From the NCBI GenBank assembly GCA_037447655.1, contig JBBHKE010002909.1:388531-452530 (forward strand): DNA of 64,000 nucleotides, written 5' to 3'. Both the position numbers and the translations under genes were made by a program. Every line of letters starts with the position of its first letter. Position 1 is the stretch's first letter. This document shows positions 1-10,060 of this stretch, piece after piece. This DNA comes from Zygnema cylindricum. Taxonomy: Eukaryota > Streptophyta > Zygnematophyceae > Zygnematales > Zygnemataceae. The notes under the pieces were generated by a model. It was not told the origin of the DNA. It did no database searches and saw only the letters and a program-made list of their open reading frames with translations.

Positions 1-1854
1 GGTTTTAGAGAAGATGACATTCTTGCAAGTAAAAACCAGAACGAAAAGGACTCGGCTGGGGAAACACTAGTGACAACTCTACCCGAAGCGCAAGACGTGG
101 TGGGAATTTATTCAGAATCAAATGATAGGGGAGATGGCAAGATTGTTCGAAAGAACCCACAAGAACCATCTATTCCGGTCATAGATTTTGAGGGGGGAAG
201 GAGAAGTAGCAAAAGATTGCAAGAAAAAGAGGTTAATAACAAGGTAACAAAACTATCTCATCAAGATGAACCTCAGACTTAGGAAGAGGCGATGACTTGT
301 CCAGAAAGGAACCGGTGGAAGACAACCATCAATGAGGAGCTGGCCTCAATTATGGCAGCCAACACTTGGGAGCTGGGGGATTGTCCACCTAACCAAAAAC
401 TAATCGGTTGTAATTGGGTTTTCAAATTAAAACTGAACCCGGATAACGCCATTGAGCATTACAAAGCTTGATTAGTGGCAAATGGATTTACATAGAAATA
501 AGGAATTGACTATGAGGAAACCTTTGCCCCGGTCGTCAGATTTCCCTCCGTCCGCATACTTCTCAATCTGGCAACAGCGCAAGACATTGAGGTGCACCAG
601 ATGGACATCAAGACAACCTTTTTGCATGGAGAATATGAAGAGGAGATCTTCATGCGATAACCCAAAGGATTTGTGGAGGAAAGAGAGGAGAGTAAGGTAT
701 GTTTGTTGATTAAATCTCTTTATGGTTTGAAACAAGCGCATCAACAGTTGAATAAGAACCTTGATGAGTTTCTTACAGGTGTGGGATATATCAAGATCAG
801 CTCAGGTCACTCAATCTATGATTTTGAAGATGAGGAAGGTGTTGTATTTATTACAGTTTATGTTGTTGATTTGCTTATTTTAAGTAAATCAATGGAAAAA
901 ATTAATAAAGTGAAAACTGATCTTAAGGAGAGATTTGAAATGAAGGATATGAAGGAGGCAAAATATATTTTGGGAATTCAAGTAGAAAGAGACCGAGAAA
1001 GAAAGATTATAAGATTGACTCAAAAGAAAGCAATCGAGAACATGTTGGAAAAATTTCAGATGGATAAAGCTAATAGTTGAACAACTCCAATGGAGTTAAA
1101 GAAGGGAAGTGATGGGAGTGAGGATGAAAGAGTCATAGTCTTAGACGAGGAATTAAGTCATGAAGAACAAAAGTTCATGCAGACTATTCCTTATAGGCAA
1201 GTAGTGGGAAACGTAATCTATTTTATGAATTGTACTCGGCCGAATTTAGTTGTAGCTGTAGGAGTGTTGAGTAGAAGTCTAAATGCTCCCACTTAGAAGG
1301 ATTGGGAGGAAGCTAAGAGAGTCCTTAGATATTTGATAAGAACTAGGGATTTATGGTTGCATTTAGGTGGGGAGAATATTGACATCACTACTTGGAGTGA
1401 TGCCAGATATACTGATGCTCCGATGAGGAGATGTACTTCTGGATATGTATTATATGTGGGTGAAAGGGCTTCTTGTTGGAGTAGCAAACAACAAAAGGTT
1501 ATTGCTCAGTCCACCATAGAGGCTGAGTATATGGCCTCTTGCTTTGCTGTAAAAGAAATGATGTGGGTCAAGTCTTTGCTTGGTGAGCTTGGTTACCTTA
1601 AGAGTGGTGTGCTGAAAGGTTTTTGTGATAATCAAGCAGCAATCGCTATTTTTGCCAATCCTAAACATCATTTTAAAGCCACACACATGGACATTAGACT
1701 TAGCTTTGTTAGAGAGAAAGTAGAAAACAAAATAATCAGTTTAGAGTACCGACCAAATAGCAAGATGGTAGCACATATGATGACCAAACTTGTGCCTTTT
1801 CCTAAGCTAATTTTCTTCATGGAGATGTGTGGTTTGAAATTAAAGTTTGACTAG
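1..1854 (+). pseudogene. Copia-1 pol remnant: integrase-RT linker, RT and RNase H, broken
   Basis: Three-frame reading gives a copia polyprotein very similar to the intact Copia-3 pol: an acidic linker (70-282), reverse transcriptase with the SLYGLKQA block (about 710-745), and RNase H (1333-1854) with an SDNQ-like block and the C-terminal CGLKLK tail. It is dead. A TAG ends the linker at 280-282, further stops lie near 468, 493, 658 and 1078, and the RT catalytic box YVDD reads YVVD (about 860), so one catalytic aspartate is lost. Gag, protease and most of integrase lie left of the window. The element's polypurine tract and 3' LTR follow directly. Identification is certain; the break positions are read by eye. 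Confidence 0.93.
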
Positions 1855-1867
1855 AAAATATGGGGAG
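1855..1867 (+). other. Polypurine tract of Copia-1
   Basis: The purine-rich stretch ending GGGGAG lies directly upstream of the LTR start TGTAGAAA. This is the expected plus-strand primer site. Copia-2, Copia-3 and Copia-6 have the same tract with one or two changes. Confidence 0.75.
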
Positions 1868-2690
1868 TGTAGAAATTGATGGTTCTTTTAGTATTTTCTA
1901 GGTCTAAATTGAAATGCAAAAATAAGCCGAGGTAGTCTGCCTTTAACTTCTCTCTCCAACTCCCACACTTGTTGCAGTCAGTGAGAAGTTGGAGAGGAAG
2001 CTAGAGCCATGGCTACCAAGGCTATCCAGAGGTTAAAGATAAATAGATTAGTTGATTTACGGATAGGTAGTTTATTTACTAAAAGGGGGGATGTCAAATC
2101 CAGGATTTGATCCTAGTACCTGCCGTCCGTTAAAGCCGCGGGTATCTGGTAGACTTATCCATTAGGTCTATGATTAGAGTTACATAATATAGGGTTTCTT
2201 AGTTATTTAAATGTTACCACGTAGGATAATTCATTTAACGGCAACTGTTTACGGGATACATAGATTCAATTATGTAAAAGTACGGATTACGGTACGGATA
2301 AGAAATGAGTACCGCGCATTTGTTTTTTTAAACGAAACAAATACCACGCAAGTATTTATGACGGCTACGATTGAAATTTGCATTCAATCGGACAACCGTG
2401 AAGAATGCCGAGATTGCGGAAGAGAATCTCAACGGTTTGTGGTCATCGCCACATCGGATGACATGTGGCACAATTATATTGGATTGCAACATCTCCATGG
2501 ATTACGAGACCAAATCGTGATATGACATGTGTCGACATTTAGGCCTGTCGTACAATATTCGTACACAAAGTACACCGGCAACTGTACTTTTGTGTACGGC
2601 AATGTAATATGATTGGTGTTGTACATCAGTAGATAGTGTTTTAGAGAGAGAAAACACTTAGAAAATTATCGTAGATAGGATCCTCTCTCC
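1868..2690 (+). repeat. 3' LTR of Copia-1, truncated at its 3' side
   Basis: Begins TGTAGAAA after the polypurine tract and is collinear with the Copia-2 LTRs up to about 2690, where similarity stops before the U5 part. It carries the three modules common to these LTRs: a hairpin at 1952-1996 (10-bp stem), the antisense tRNA-like module near 2107-2200, and the GTAC hairpin at 2560-2598. The missing end was replaced by a reverse-strand LTR fragment. Confidence 0.85.
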
Positions 2691-3012
2691 AAAATCTATC
2701 ACATACCATAGCACTTAGCATTGGTCCTAGTCTATTAGGATAAAGCTGACCGCTACCGGTCAACTTGACGAACCGCAGGTACCGGGATCAAATCTCTGGT
2801 CCGTCAATTATGTTTTTAGTAACCTACTAAAAATAGTTGTTTGTTGAACTAAGGCAGCCATGGATCAACCTCTCTCTCTTACCTTCAGTGACTACAACAA
2901 GTATGGGAGCTAGAGAGCGGAGGTGGAGGCACGTTGTCCGTCCTTTTTCTTTTCCTTTTATAAAAACATATTTAAACCTAGAAAATACTTTAGAAATCTA
3001 TAAATTTCAACA
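2691..3012 (-). repeat. LTR 5' fragment, TGTTGAAA subfamily, reverse strand
   Basis: On the reverse strand this ends with the LTR start TGTTGAAAT (complement at 3004-3012). It contains the tRNA-like module (about 2725-2805), the CCATGG-centred palindrome near 2860 and the conserved loop GTGACTACAACAAGTATG near 2890. Only the first third of an LTR remains. It resembles the Copia-7 LTRs. Confidence 0.75.
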
Positions 3013-3345
3013 AAAAATACTAAGTCCATAGTGTTCCTTCCCACAGCTACCTACTACTAAACCTTGGTCCAAAAAGAAAACTGTACAGTACAAAAAGGTA
3101 CACTAGCCGATATACTTATTGTACGACGATTGTAAGACATGGCATTCTTGGTGACGCCTGTCAGCTCGGGAGCCACGATTTCTCCTTCCATTTTCTTTAG
3201 TCTCCAAATATATAATGCCATATGGCATCGCGTGATGTTGTGTCCGCAAGCCACTAAAAGTGTATACGCGGTTAGCAGCCGCAACGACAAGCGTAGATCA
3301 ATACATTTGTGTGGTTTGATTTACGTCCGTACATGATATCGTATT
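3013..3345 (-). repeat. LTR middle fragment, reverse strand, related to the LTR at 12180-13188
   Basis: The order of motifs (CTAAGTCC, CTACCTACTACT, a GTAC hairpin at about 3078-3124, GACATGGC, the TTGGGAGCCA-like block) matches 12630-12800. Both LTR ends are missing and the right limit is diffuse. It is a decayed fragment, not a complete solo LTR. Confidence 0.6.
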
Positions 3346-4047
3346 TTGAGGGTTTACATGTGCCTATTTGTCAGGTTGTTTAGTTTAATGAATTCGTTGT
3401 TGCGTTAACGTTTAAATTGTTGTCAAACTGCATGTATGTGAGGATTCTTTTATAACTCGGAGGATATGGCCAACGACTGTTTGACCATTGGTGACTTTGT
3501 AGGACCGGGATCAAATTTTCGTCAAGCCACATACCTTTTGGGCACTAGAAAAATTGCCTCTTTCCTCACGTTGTGTGTAACACGTTACAGAAATGTGTAC
3601 AATATTGTTAGTGGCGAGGGTGCTGTGGTTGCGGTTCCAGAGCACCGCAGTTGCAACGCCAAAGTAGCCCAACAGAGCAGCGTAGCAACTAAGTAGCGTA
3701 GTATAGCAACGCAACATAGCAAAGCCGCAGAATGTAGATTGAACTGCATAGTTATAGAAGGATAGTTTGGATAGATCTCGGTTGACCGTGAAGGTCCACG
3801 TGTACATATCTATAATACTGGGTTGACTAGCGGATGGATAGTTTAAATAGTAAACTAGACTTAGTCAAGAGGTAGACTCTTTGAGTAGACCTTCTCAGCG
3901 AGCATTCAACTTTGTAATCTCCTCATGATTAATAAGGCTAAACTTTTCTCTATGATTGTTGTGTGCCTCTGTTGTTGCTACGGGGAGATCCTTGGAGCTT
4001 TCAGCTGTGCATTATGGTGTGTTGTGAAGTATTCTGTCCCTTTTACA
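3346..4047 (+). repeat. Uncharacterised sequence ending in the probable 5' LTR of Gypsy-1
   Basis: No ORF of note. The right end (TTTTACA at 4041-4047) directly precedes a Met-tRNA-like primer binding site and then a gypsy gag, so the last few hundred bases are most likely the 5' LTR. I could not fix its start: no second LTR copy of this element is in the window. Confidence 0.5.
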
Positions 4048-4048
4048 C

Positions 4049-4060
4049 TGGTATCGAAGC
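4049..4060 (+). promoter_or_regulatory. Primer binding site of Gypsy-1 (initiator Met tRNA 3'-end type)
   Basis: TGGTATCGAAGC matches 10 of 12 bases of the common plant PBS TGGTATCAGAGC, complementary to the 3' end of initiator tRNA-Met. It contrasts with the internal-anticodon PBS used by the copia elements of this window. Confidence 0.7.
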
Positions 4061-4081
4061 TATCCTTCGTGACCCGACAGC

Positions 4082-4434
4082 ATGGGAGAACACGGCGTAT
4101 CCACCACGAAAATATTAGCGCAAGTTCTCAAAGAGTTTAAAAACGTGAGATTATAGTATGCTAAACTGAGCAACATCGTCGCAACCTTTGAATCTTGTCT
4201 TGGTGAACGACCTCATGAAGGCATGGAGAGAGACTTAAGGAGCCCGAAGTTAAGACTTCTCGACGAGTTTGACCCGGCCTGGCACAAGAGCCTGGACGCG
4301 TGGCTGTTCTCCATTACGAATTATCTTAAAAAATTTCCTATCCTATCAAACCATGAGAGGATTCACTACGTGGGTGGTCTTCTTAAACAGGAAGCGGGAG
4401 TATGGTGGTGGACAATGGTGGAAAAGGATGAGAT
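4082..4434 (+). pseudogene. Gypsy-1 gag, N-terminal part (interrupted)
   Basis: ATG at 4082-4084 opens a frame that, after one in-frame TAG at 4154-4156, continues through a gypsy-type capsid (Retrotrans_gag) region: a W-L-F-x-I-x-N-Y-L block near 4300 and a GVWWW block near 4400. It stops at 4434 where a solo LTR is inserted. The same frame resumes beyond 6497. Gag forms the particle in which reverse transcription occurs. The family assignment rests on the pattern of conserved hydrophobic and tryptophan residues and on the pol downstream. Confidence 0.82.
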
Positions 4435-6492
4435 TGAAACTCTGAGACCTCCATTGGCCTTCAGAGTAGGCAGCTCACTCGAAGCCCCTAGTGTAATCCC
4501 GACCCCTTTGTGTTTCCACAATAATAACTGCATCCCTGAAAGATAAAATCGCTGACCAAATAAACCATTGTGAAGAAAAGACTCCTTTGGGTCTATAGCA
4601 AAAAGAATCTCTGAATTTGCTCCGCTGAGCAGTAAGTTATGAAGGGTCAAAGTTGACCTTTTGTACCGAAGCTCTCGGGGAGAGAGGGTCCAATCTATCA
4701 AATTTTTCGAAATCCTATCTCTCTCTAAAACTCTATCTACTGAAGTACGGCACCAATCATAATGGTGTATCGTACATAAATGTAAAGGTGCTGATGTACT
4801 TTCTGTACGGCCATTGTACGACATGGCCAACAAGTCGACACATGTCATTTTTGGATTCGTTCCTGGAATCCTCAGAGATGCCATAATTTAATGTGATTGT
4901 GCCACGTGGCAACTATTGTGACGTCTACCGCAAACCACCGTAAACCTATTCCGCGATCTCGGCATGCTTCGTGGCCGCCCGATTAAGCCAGATTACAATC
5001 GTGGTTGTTATTAATACTTGTGAAATATTTGTTTTGCCTTTGAAACAAAATGCGCGGTATCTGTTGCAGATGTTCCGTACGCCGTACATTACAAACTGTA
5101 TCTATGTCTAAATATCCTGTTAAATGAAATAGCCTATGTGTTAACATTTAAATAACTATCAAACCTTATATCTTCAATCTTTATGTTAGACTAACTGGCT
5201 AAGGCTACTGGCTAATCTGATGGTTGGCAAGTACCAGGTTCAATTTTGGGTCCGTCAATTTCTATTTTGGTAAATCTACCAAAATCTAACACCCGTAACT
5301 CTATCACTAATCAGCATAGGCACCCATGGCTCTGTAGAAATAAAAGGTTATTTTAGTATTTTATAGGTTTTGCAAAATGCAGAAAAGAAGCCGAGGCAGT
5401 CTGCCTCTTACTTCTCTCTTCAGCTCCCACACTTGTCGTAGTCACTGAAGGTTGAAGAGGGAGCTAGAGCCATGGCTGCCTATGCTGATTAGAGATAGAG
5501 TTACGGGTTGTAGATTTTGGTAGATTTACCATAATGAATATTGACAGACCTAGGGTTTGAACCTGGAATCTACCGCCCATCAATTGCTTGTAGCCTTAGC
5601 CATTTAGTCTGCCATCATGCTTAACGATAATTAGTTTGATAGGTATTTAAATGTTAACACGTAGTCTATTTCATTTAACGGGTCTTTAAACATAGACACA
5701 GTTTGTAAAGTACGGCGTACGAAACATCCGAAACGAATACTGCGCATTTTGTTTAGAAAGCGAAACAAATACTGCGGAAGTATTTATGACGGTCACGATT
5801 GTAATCTGGCTTAATCGGACGGCCACGAAGCATGCCGAGATCGTGGAATAGGTTTTCAGCGGTTTGCGGTTGACGTCACGTCAATTGCCACATGGCAAAA
5901 TCACATTGGATTGCGACATCTCCTGGGATTCCAAGAACGAATCCAAAATTGGCATGTGTCGACTTGTTGGCCATGTCGTACAATATCCGTACATAAAGTA
6001 CATCGGCACTTGTACCTTATGTACGATACACTATTATGATTGGTGCCGTACTTCAGTAGATAGATTTTAGAGAGAGATAGGACTTAGAAAAATTTGATAG
6101 ATTGGACCCTCTCTCCCAGAGAGCTTCTGTAGAACAGGTCAACTTTGACCCTTCATAACTTACTGCTCAAGGGAGCAAATTCAGAGATTCTTTTTGCTAT
6201 AGACTCAGGGGAGTCTTGCCTTTACAAGGGTGAAGGTGGTCAGACTTTTTGTCTGCCAGGGTGGCAGTTATTCTTGCTGAAACACAAAGGGGTCAGGGTT
6301 ATCCTAGAGGCTTCGTGTGAGCTGCCTACTCTGAGGTCCTATGGAGGTCTCAGAGTTACATAGCTCCCTCTTCAACCTTTAGTGACTGCGACAAGTGTGG
6401 GAGCTGAAGAGAGAAGTTAGCGGTAGACTGCCCCGTCTTCTTTTTTGTATTTAGATCTAGAAAATTTTAATAAATAACTATTAATTTCTACA
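4435..6492 (-). mobile_element. Reverse-strand solo LTR in Gypsy-1 gag, split by a second solo LTR
   Basis: The two pieces 4435-5332 and 6361-6492 together make one copia LTR on the reverse strand (ends TGAAACTC and TTTCTACA on the plus strand), about 1.03 kb without the insert. Flanks are GAGAT (4430-4434) and AAGAT (6493-6497), a target duplication with one substitution. No internal region accompanies it, so it is a solo LTR left by LTR-LTR recombination. It carries the palindrome W-box pair near 4647-4660 and the tRNA-like module near 5185-5275. Confidence 0.88.
5333..6360 (+). mobile_element. Forward solo LTR nested in the reverse solo LTR
   Basis: Starts TGTAGAAA (5333) and ends GTTACA (6360), collinear with the Copia-2 LTRs. 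Left flank GGCTC (5328-5332) and right flank TAGCTC (6361-6366) are a near match with one substitution and an extra T, consistent with an aged target duplication. It contains hairpin 5416-5459, the GTAC hairpin 5988-6024 and the palindrome GGTCAACTTTGACC at 6137-6150. Confidence 0.88.
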
Positions 6493-7034
6493 AAGATATT
6501 GATTGAATGGTATCTTTTCATTCAACTCCTCCGTGACTCTTGGCAACCGGTAAACACGGTTAAGGCTACGAGGGATAAGATCGCGGTTTTGGAGCAACGA
6601 ACCTCGGTGTCAGAGTACATGCAGCGGTTCTTGGAGTGCAAAGTTCAAATACCTACGATGACGAAGGATGAAGCCGTGGATCGTTACGTGAAGGGGCTTA
6701 AGGCCTCCATTCGGAGGGATGTGGAACAATGGTTGTCCGGGAAAGTACGACTCCTAGTCTCTCGGCAATCATTCAATTTGTGGAACGGACGGATTCGGTA
6801 GACTTCACCTTCCGTAAACAATATCATTATGGGTCGAACAATGGCGGAGGCGGTCGACGAGACGATAGTCCAACCCAAATGGAGCTCGAAGCAATTGATG
6901 AGGATAAGGAAGTGGTCAATGTGCTTCGCAAGAAGAAGAAGACCACCAAGGCCAAGACCAATGACTTGTCCCTCGAGGAGCTCCAACAGAGGAGGCAAAA
7001 CGACTTATGGTTCTAGTGCGGTTCCCGGGACCAT
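6493..7034 (+). pseudogene. Gypsy-1 gag, C-terminal part with broken zinc knuckle
   Basis: Continues the gag frame after the solo LTR. A typical gypsy gag block (arginine-rich SVSEYMQRF, then DEAVDRYVKGL, then RRDVE) is readable at about 6600-6725. A frameshift follows near 6745, and the rest is read in another frame through an Asn/Gly/Arg-rich stretch to the CCHC knuckle. In the knuckle (about 7008-7052) the first cysteine position reads Trp and a TAG lies at 7014-7016, followed by a good C-G-S-R-D-H-M-A-R-E-C. Confidence 0.82.
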
Positions 7035-8528
7035 ATGGCCCGAGAATGCCCAAAAACGAGAGGTCTTAAGAAGGGCAAGCTTAGCCTCATGAGGTTAGCT
7101 GGTGATGGAGGAGACCCTTTAATTTTCCAAGGTCGAATCAGAGTGAGCACAACTAGCTTCATGGTGGACTCCGGTGCATCAGGGAACTTCATCAACGAGG
7201 TGACGGTGAAAAAGTTGAAACTTCCTGTCGTGGTGCTAAACGGTCGTCAGTCGGTGCAATTGGCCGACGGAAGTTCCTTATCCATTACCCATCGTACTCC
7301 GAGGTTACGCGTCGAAATTGGGAAGTTCCAATGGTATGACACCCTTCATGTAATACCTCTTGGAGATCATGAGGTAATCTCGGGGAAGCTATGGCTACAA
7401 AAGTGGAATCCAACGATTGATTGGAGAAGTGGCGACATGAGAGTGAAGAAGGGTGAAGAAGAGTTTGAGGTAAAAGCGGGAGCGGCTGGTAAGGGAGCGG
7501 AAGAGGGACGCTTACTTTCGGCCATAGAGCTAAAGAGGGCACTGAAGAAAGGGGAGGTAATTGGTATGGCGGTAGTCCAACCTATGGAGGAGCCGAAAGT
7601 GGGGATTCCGGAGGAATGGAGGAAGAAAGATTTCGACTTTGACTCAAAAGAAGGTGACGACACCGGAAAGACTTTGGTAGAGGCCCCAGAAGTCGTGACA
7701 AAACTTCTCGAGGAGTATGTAGATGTCTTTCCCCCAAAGCTCCCAGAAGGCTTACCTCCGAAGCGCGAAGTAGACCACAAGATAGAGCTTGTTCCCGGAG
7801 CGGTACCCCCGGCTAATCGGATGTACAAGATGAATTACACCGAATTGGACGAACTCAAAAGCAACTTGCGGAGTTGGTCGAAACCGGAGCAATTGAACTG
7901 AGCAAGTCACCGTACGGGGCCCCAATTCTCTTCGTAAATAAGAAGTATGGAGGTATTCGTATGTGTGTGGATTACGGAGCGCTAAACAAGTTAACAGTGA
8001 AAAATACGTACCCTCTACCGAGGATAGACGAATTGTGGGATCGACTACGAGGTGCTAAATATTTTTCGAAGATAGACATGCGAAGCGGCTATCAACAAAT
8101 CACAATTGCCGAGGAAGATGTGGAAAAGACGACATTTAGAACTCAGTATGGTCATTTCCAATTTCGGGTTATGCCGTTCAGATTGACCAACGCACCGACA
8201 ACCTTTATGCATTTGATGAATTCCATCTTTCGGCAATATTTGGATGCGTTTGAAATCGTCTTTCTAGACGACATCTTGGTGTATAGCCGAAAGCTGGAGG
8301 ATCATATGGAGCATCTACGGAAGGTCCTACAAGTCCTTCGGGAGAACAAGTTGTACGCAAAAAGGAGTAAATGTGACTTTTTGAAAAAGAAAGTGAGTTT
8401 TTGGGCCATGTGGTGAGCCGGGATGGGATCGCAGTGGATCCGAACAAAACTAGGGCAGTGAAGGAGTGGCCGTAGCCGGCCAACATTACGGAGGTACGGA
8501 GCTTTCTCGGAATATGCATGCTCGCCGC
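7035..8528 (+). pseudogene. Gypsy-1 pol: protease and reverse transcriptase, truncated
   Basis: An aspartic protease with motif VDSGASGNF lies at about 7164-7190. A linker follows, then an RT with the [10 protein letters not shown] block (about 7970), the [12 protein letters not shown] block (about 8070-8105) and catalytic box FLDD (about 8265-8277). A frameshift near 7868 separates protease/linker from RT. Another lies near 8400, and a TAG (8474-8476) interrupts the region ending in RSFLG. Sequence identity ends at about 8528, so RNase H and integrase are absent. The RT resembles chromovirus-like plant gypsy elements; the exact lineage is not determined. Confidence 0.9.
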
Positions 8529-8931
8529 TGAGAAGGACAATTTTCAATATTTTGCAAGTGTTTTTTTGCAAAATATAAACGATTCAAATTCGTCAATGGA
8601 TGACTAACCAGCAACGAATCGTACTCGTCGCTGGTTAGTCTATCGTACACAAGGCACCAAAGACGAAAAATCCAGTCTACAAGCACACTCTATTTCCATA
8701 TGCAACTTTAACAACATCTTACAATAAACACACGACAACACATGACTACATTTAAATGCAACCAATTCCACATTATAAAAAACATATAAGCTTTTTAAAA
8801 AACATCATTATATTGTCCTATATAAAAGCATACACACGTGTAAAATATGGTTTGTCATATGAAGTGAATAGCCATTAAACTTCAAGAATTGCCTACATTA
8901 GGTTGCCATGACAACCACTACTGTTGAGATT
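8529..8931 (+). other. AT-rich spacer with two strong stem-loops at the Gypsy-1 breakpoint
   Basis: No coding sequence. Stem-loop 1 at 8547-8576 has 11-bp perfect arms (ATATTTTGCAA and its complement) and an 8-base loop. Stem-loop 2 at 8602-8640 has 11-bp perfect arms (GACTAACCAGC and complement) extended by 4 more pairs after one mismatch. They may be remains of a small foldback element at the truncation point. The rest (8645-8931) shows nothing I recognise. Confidence 0.6.
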
Positions 8932-10060
8932 TGTGTATTTTCTAGTCTATATTAGGATAGAAAAAAGGTTAGAGGTAGTCTGCCTTTGACTCCCTTCTCC
9001 AAGCCCCCACACTTGTTGTACTCACTGAAGGCTGGAGAGGGAGCTAGAGTCATAGCTGCCTTAGCTCTCTAGAGTGGCAGGTAACAGATAGAGTAGATTT
9101 ACCAAAGGGAATCTGACGGACCCAGGGATTGATTCTAGTACCTACCGTCCATCAATTCGATATCAACCGGTAGCTTTATCCAATTAGACTATGATAAGTG
9201 CTAATCTACGTATGGTATAACACATATATAAATAAATACACGTTGAACATTCCATTTAACTGCTAGAAATGGAATCGTAAAGCATAGAACCTACTGTACT
9301 TTATACACCGTACGAAATAAATGATACGGACATATATTTTGACAGTCCGTATCAAAAGCCGACATTAATCGACGGCCGTGGTGCGAGCCGGGATTCCGGA
9401 ATGGCCGCCTAGGCGTTTTCGGACGCCGCCACTCCAGATGACACATGGCAATATCCTAGAGGATTGCGGGATCTCCGGAATGCGAGATGACAATTCCGGA
9501 TGTGATAAATGTCATATTATGGTGATGTCATACAAGGACCGTACAGAAAGTACACCGGCACCTGTACTTTCTTGTACGGTACAGTCATGTAATTAGTGCC
9601 TACCTTAGTACTAGGGGGTTTAGAGAGGGGTTTAGGACTTAGAATATTTTGGGTAGGTAGCCGCCTCTCCCAGAGAGCACCTTTTATAATTGGCTAACTT
9701 TGAGCAACCATAACTATGAAATTACTTGACCATTTTCAATGATTCTTTTTGCTGCCGACTCAGAGGAGTCGATGCTACACAAGGGTATAGTCGGTCAGAG
9801 TTATTGTCTACCAGGGTGGCTAAATTTTTATGGGAAAGTCAAAGTGGGTGAATGTGTCCAAATCTCATATTTCTAACTTTGCATTCTGTGGTGGAATTGA
9901 GCACATAGAAAGTCTTATTTCATATGGGTGAAGATGTAATGGGATTTTGATTGTCAAGGGGTCAATCATTTGGGTTTATATAAACTTGGAGTCGGCAATA
10001 TCTAGATTAGCTTCTTTTGATATGCGAATTTTGTGTGGCAATAGAGCCCATAGAATTTCC
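8932..10060 (+). mobile_element. Solo LTR, third subfamily, forward
   Basis: Starts TGTTGAGA and shares the LTR modules: hairpin 8997-9037 (covaried stem), tRNA-like module near 9105-9195, GTAC hairpin 9539-9579. Beyond the block CCAGGGTGGC (about 9812) it continues about 240 bases further than the TGTAGAAA LTRs. This extra part is matched, inverted, at 12180-12420. The 3' end is taken at AGAATTTC (10059-10060), matching TGAAATTCT at 12180. No internal coding region accompanies it. The flank CTAC occurs on both sides, but I see no clean 5-bp duplication. Confidence 0.75.
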
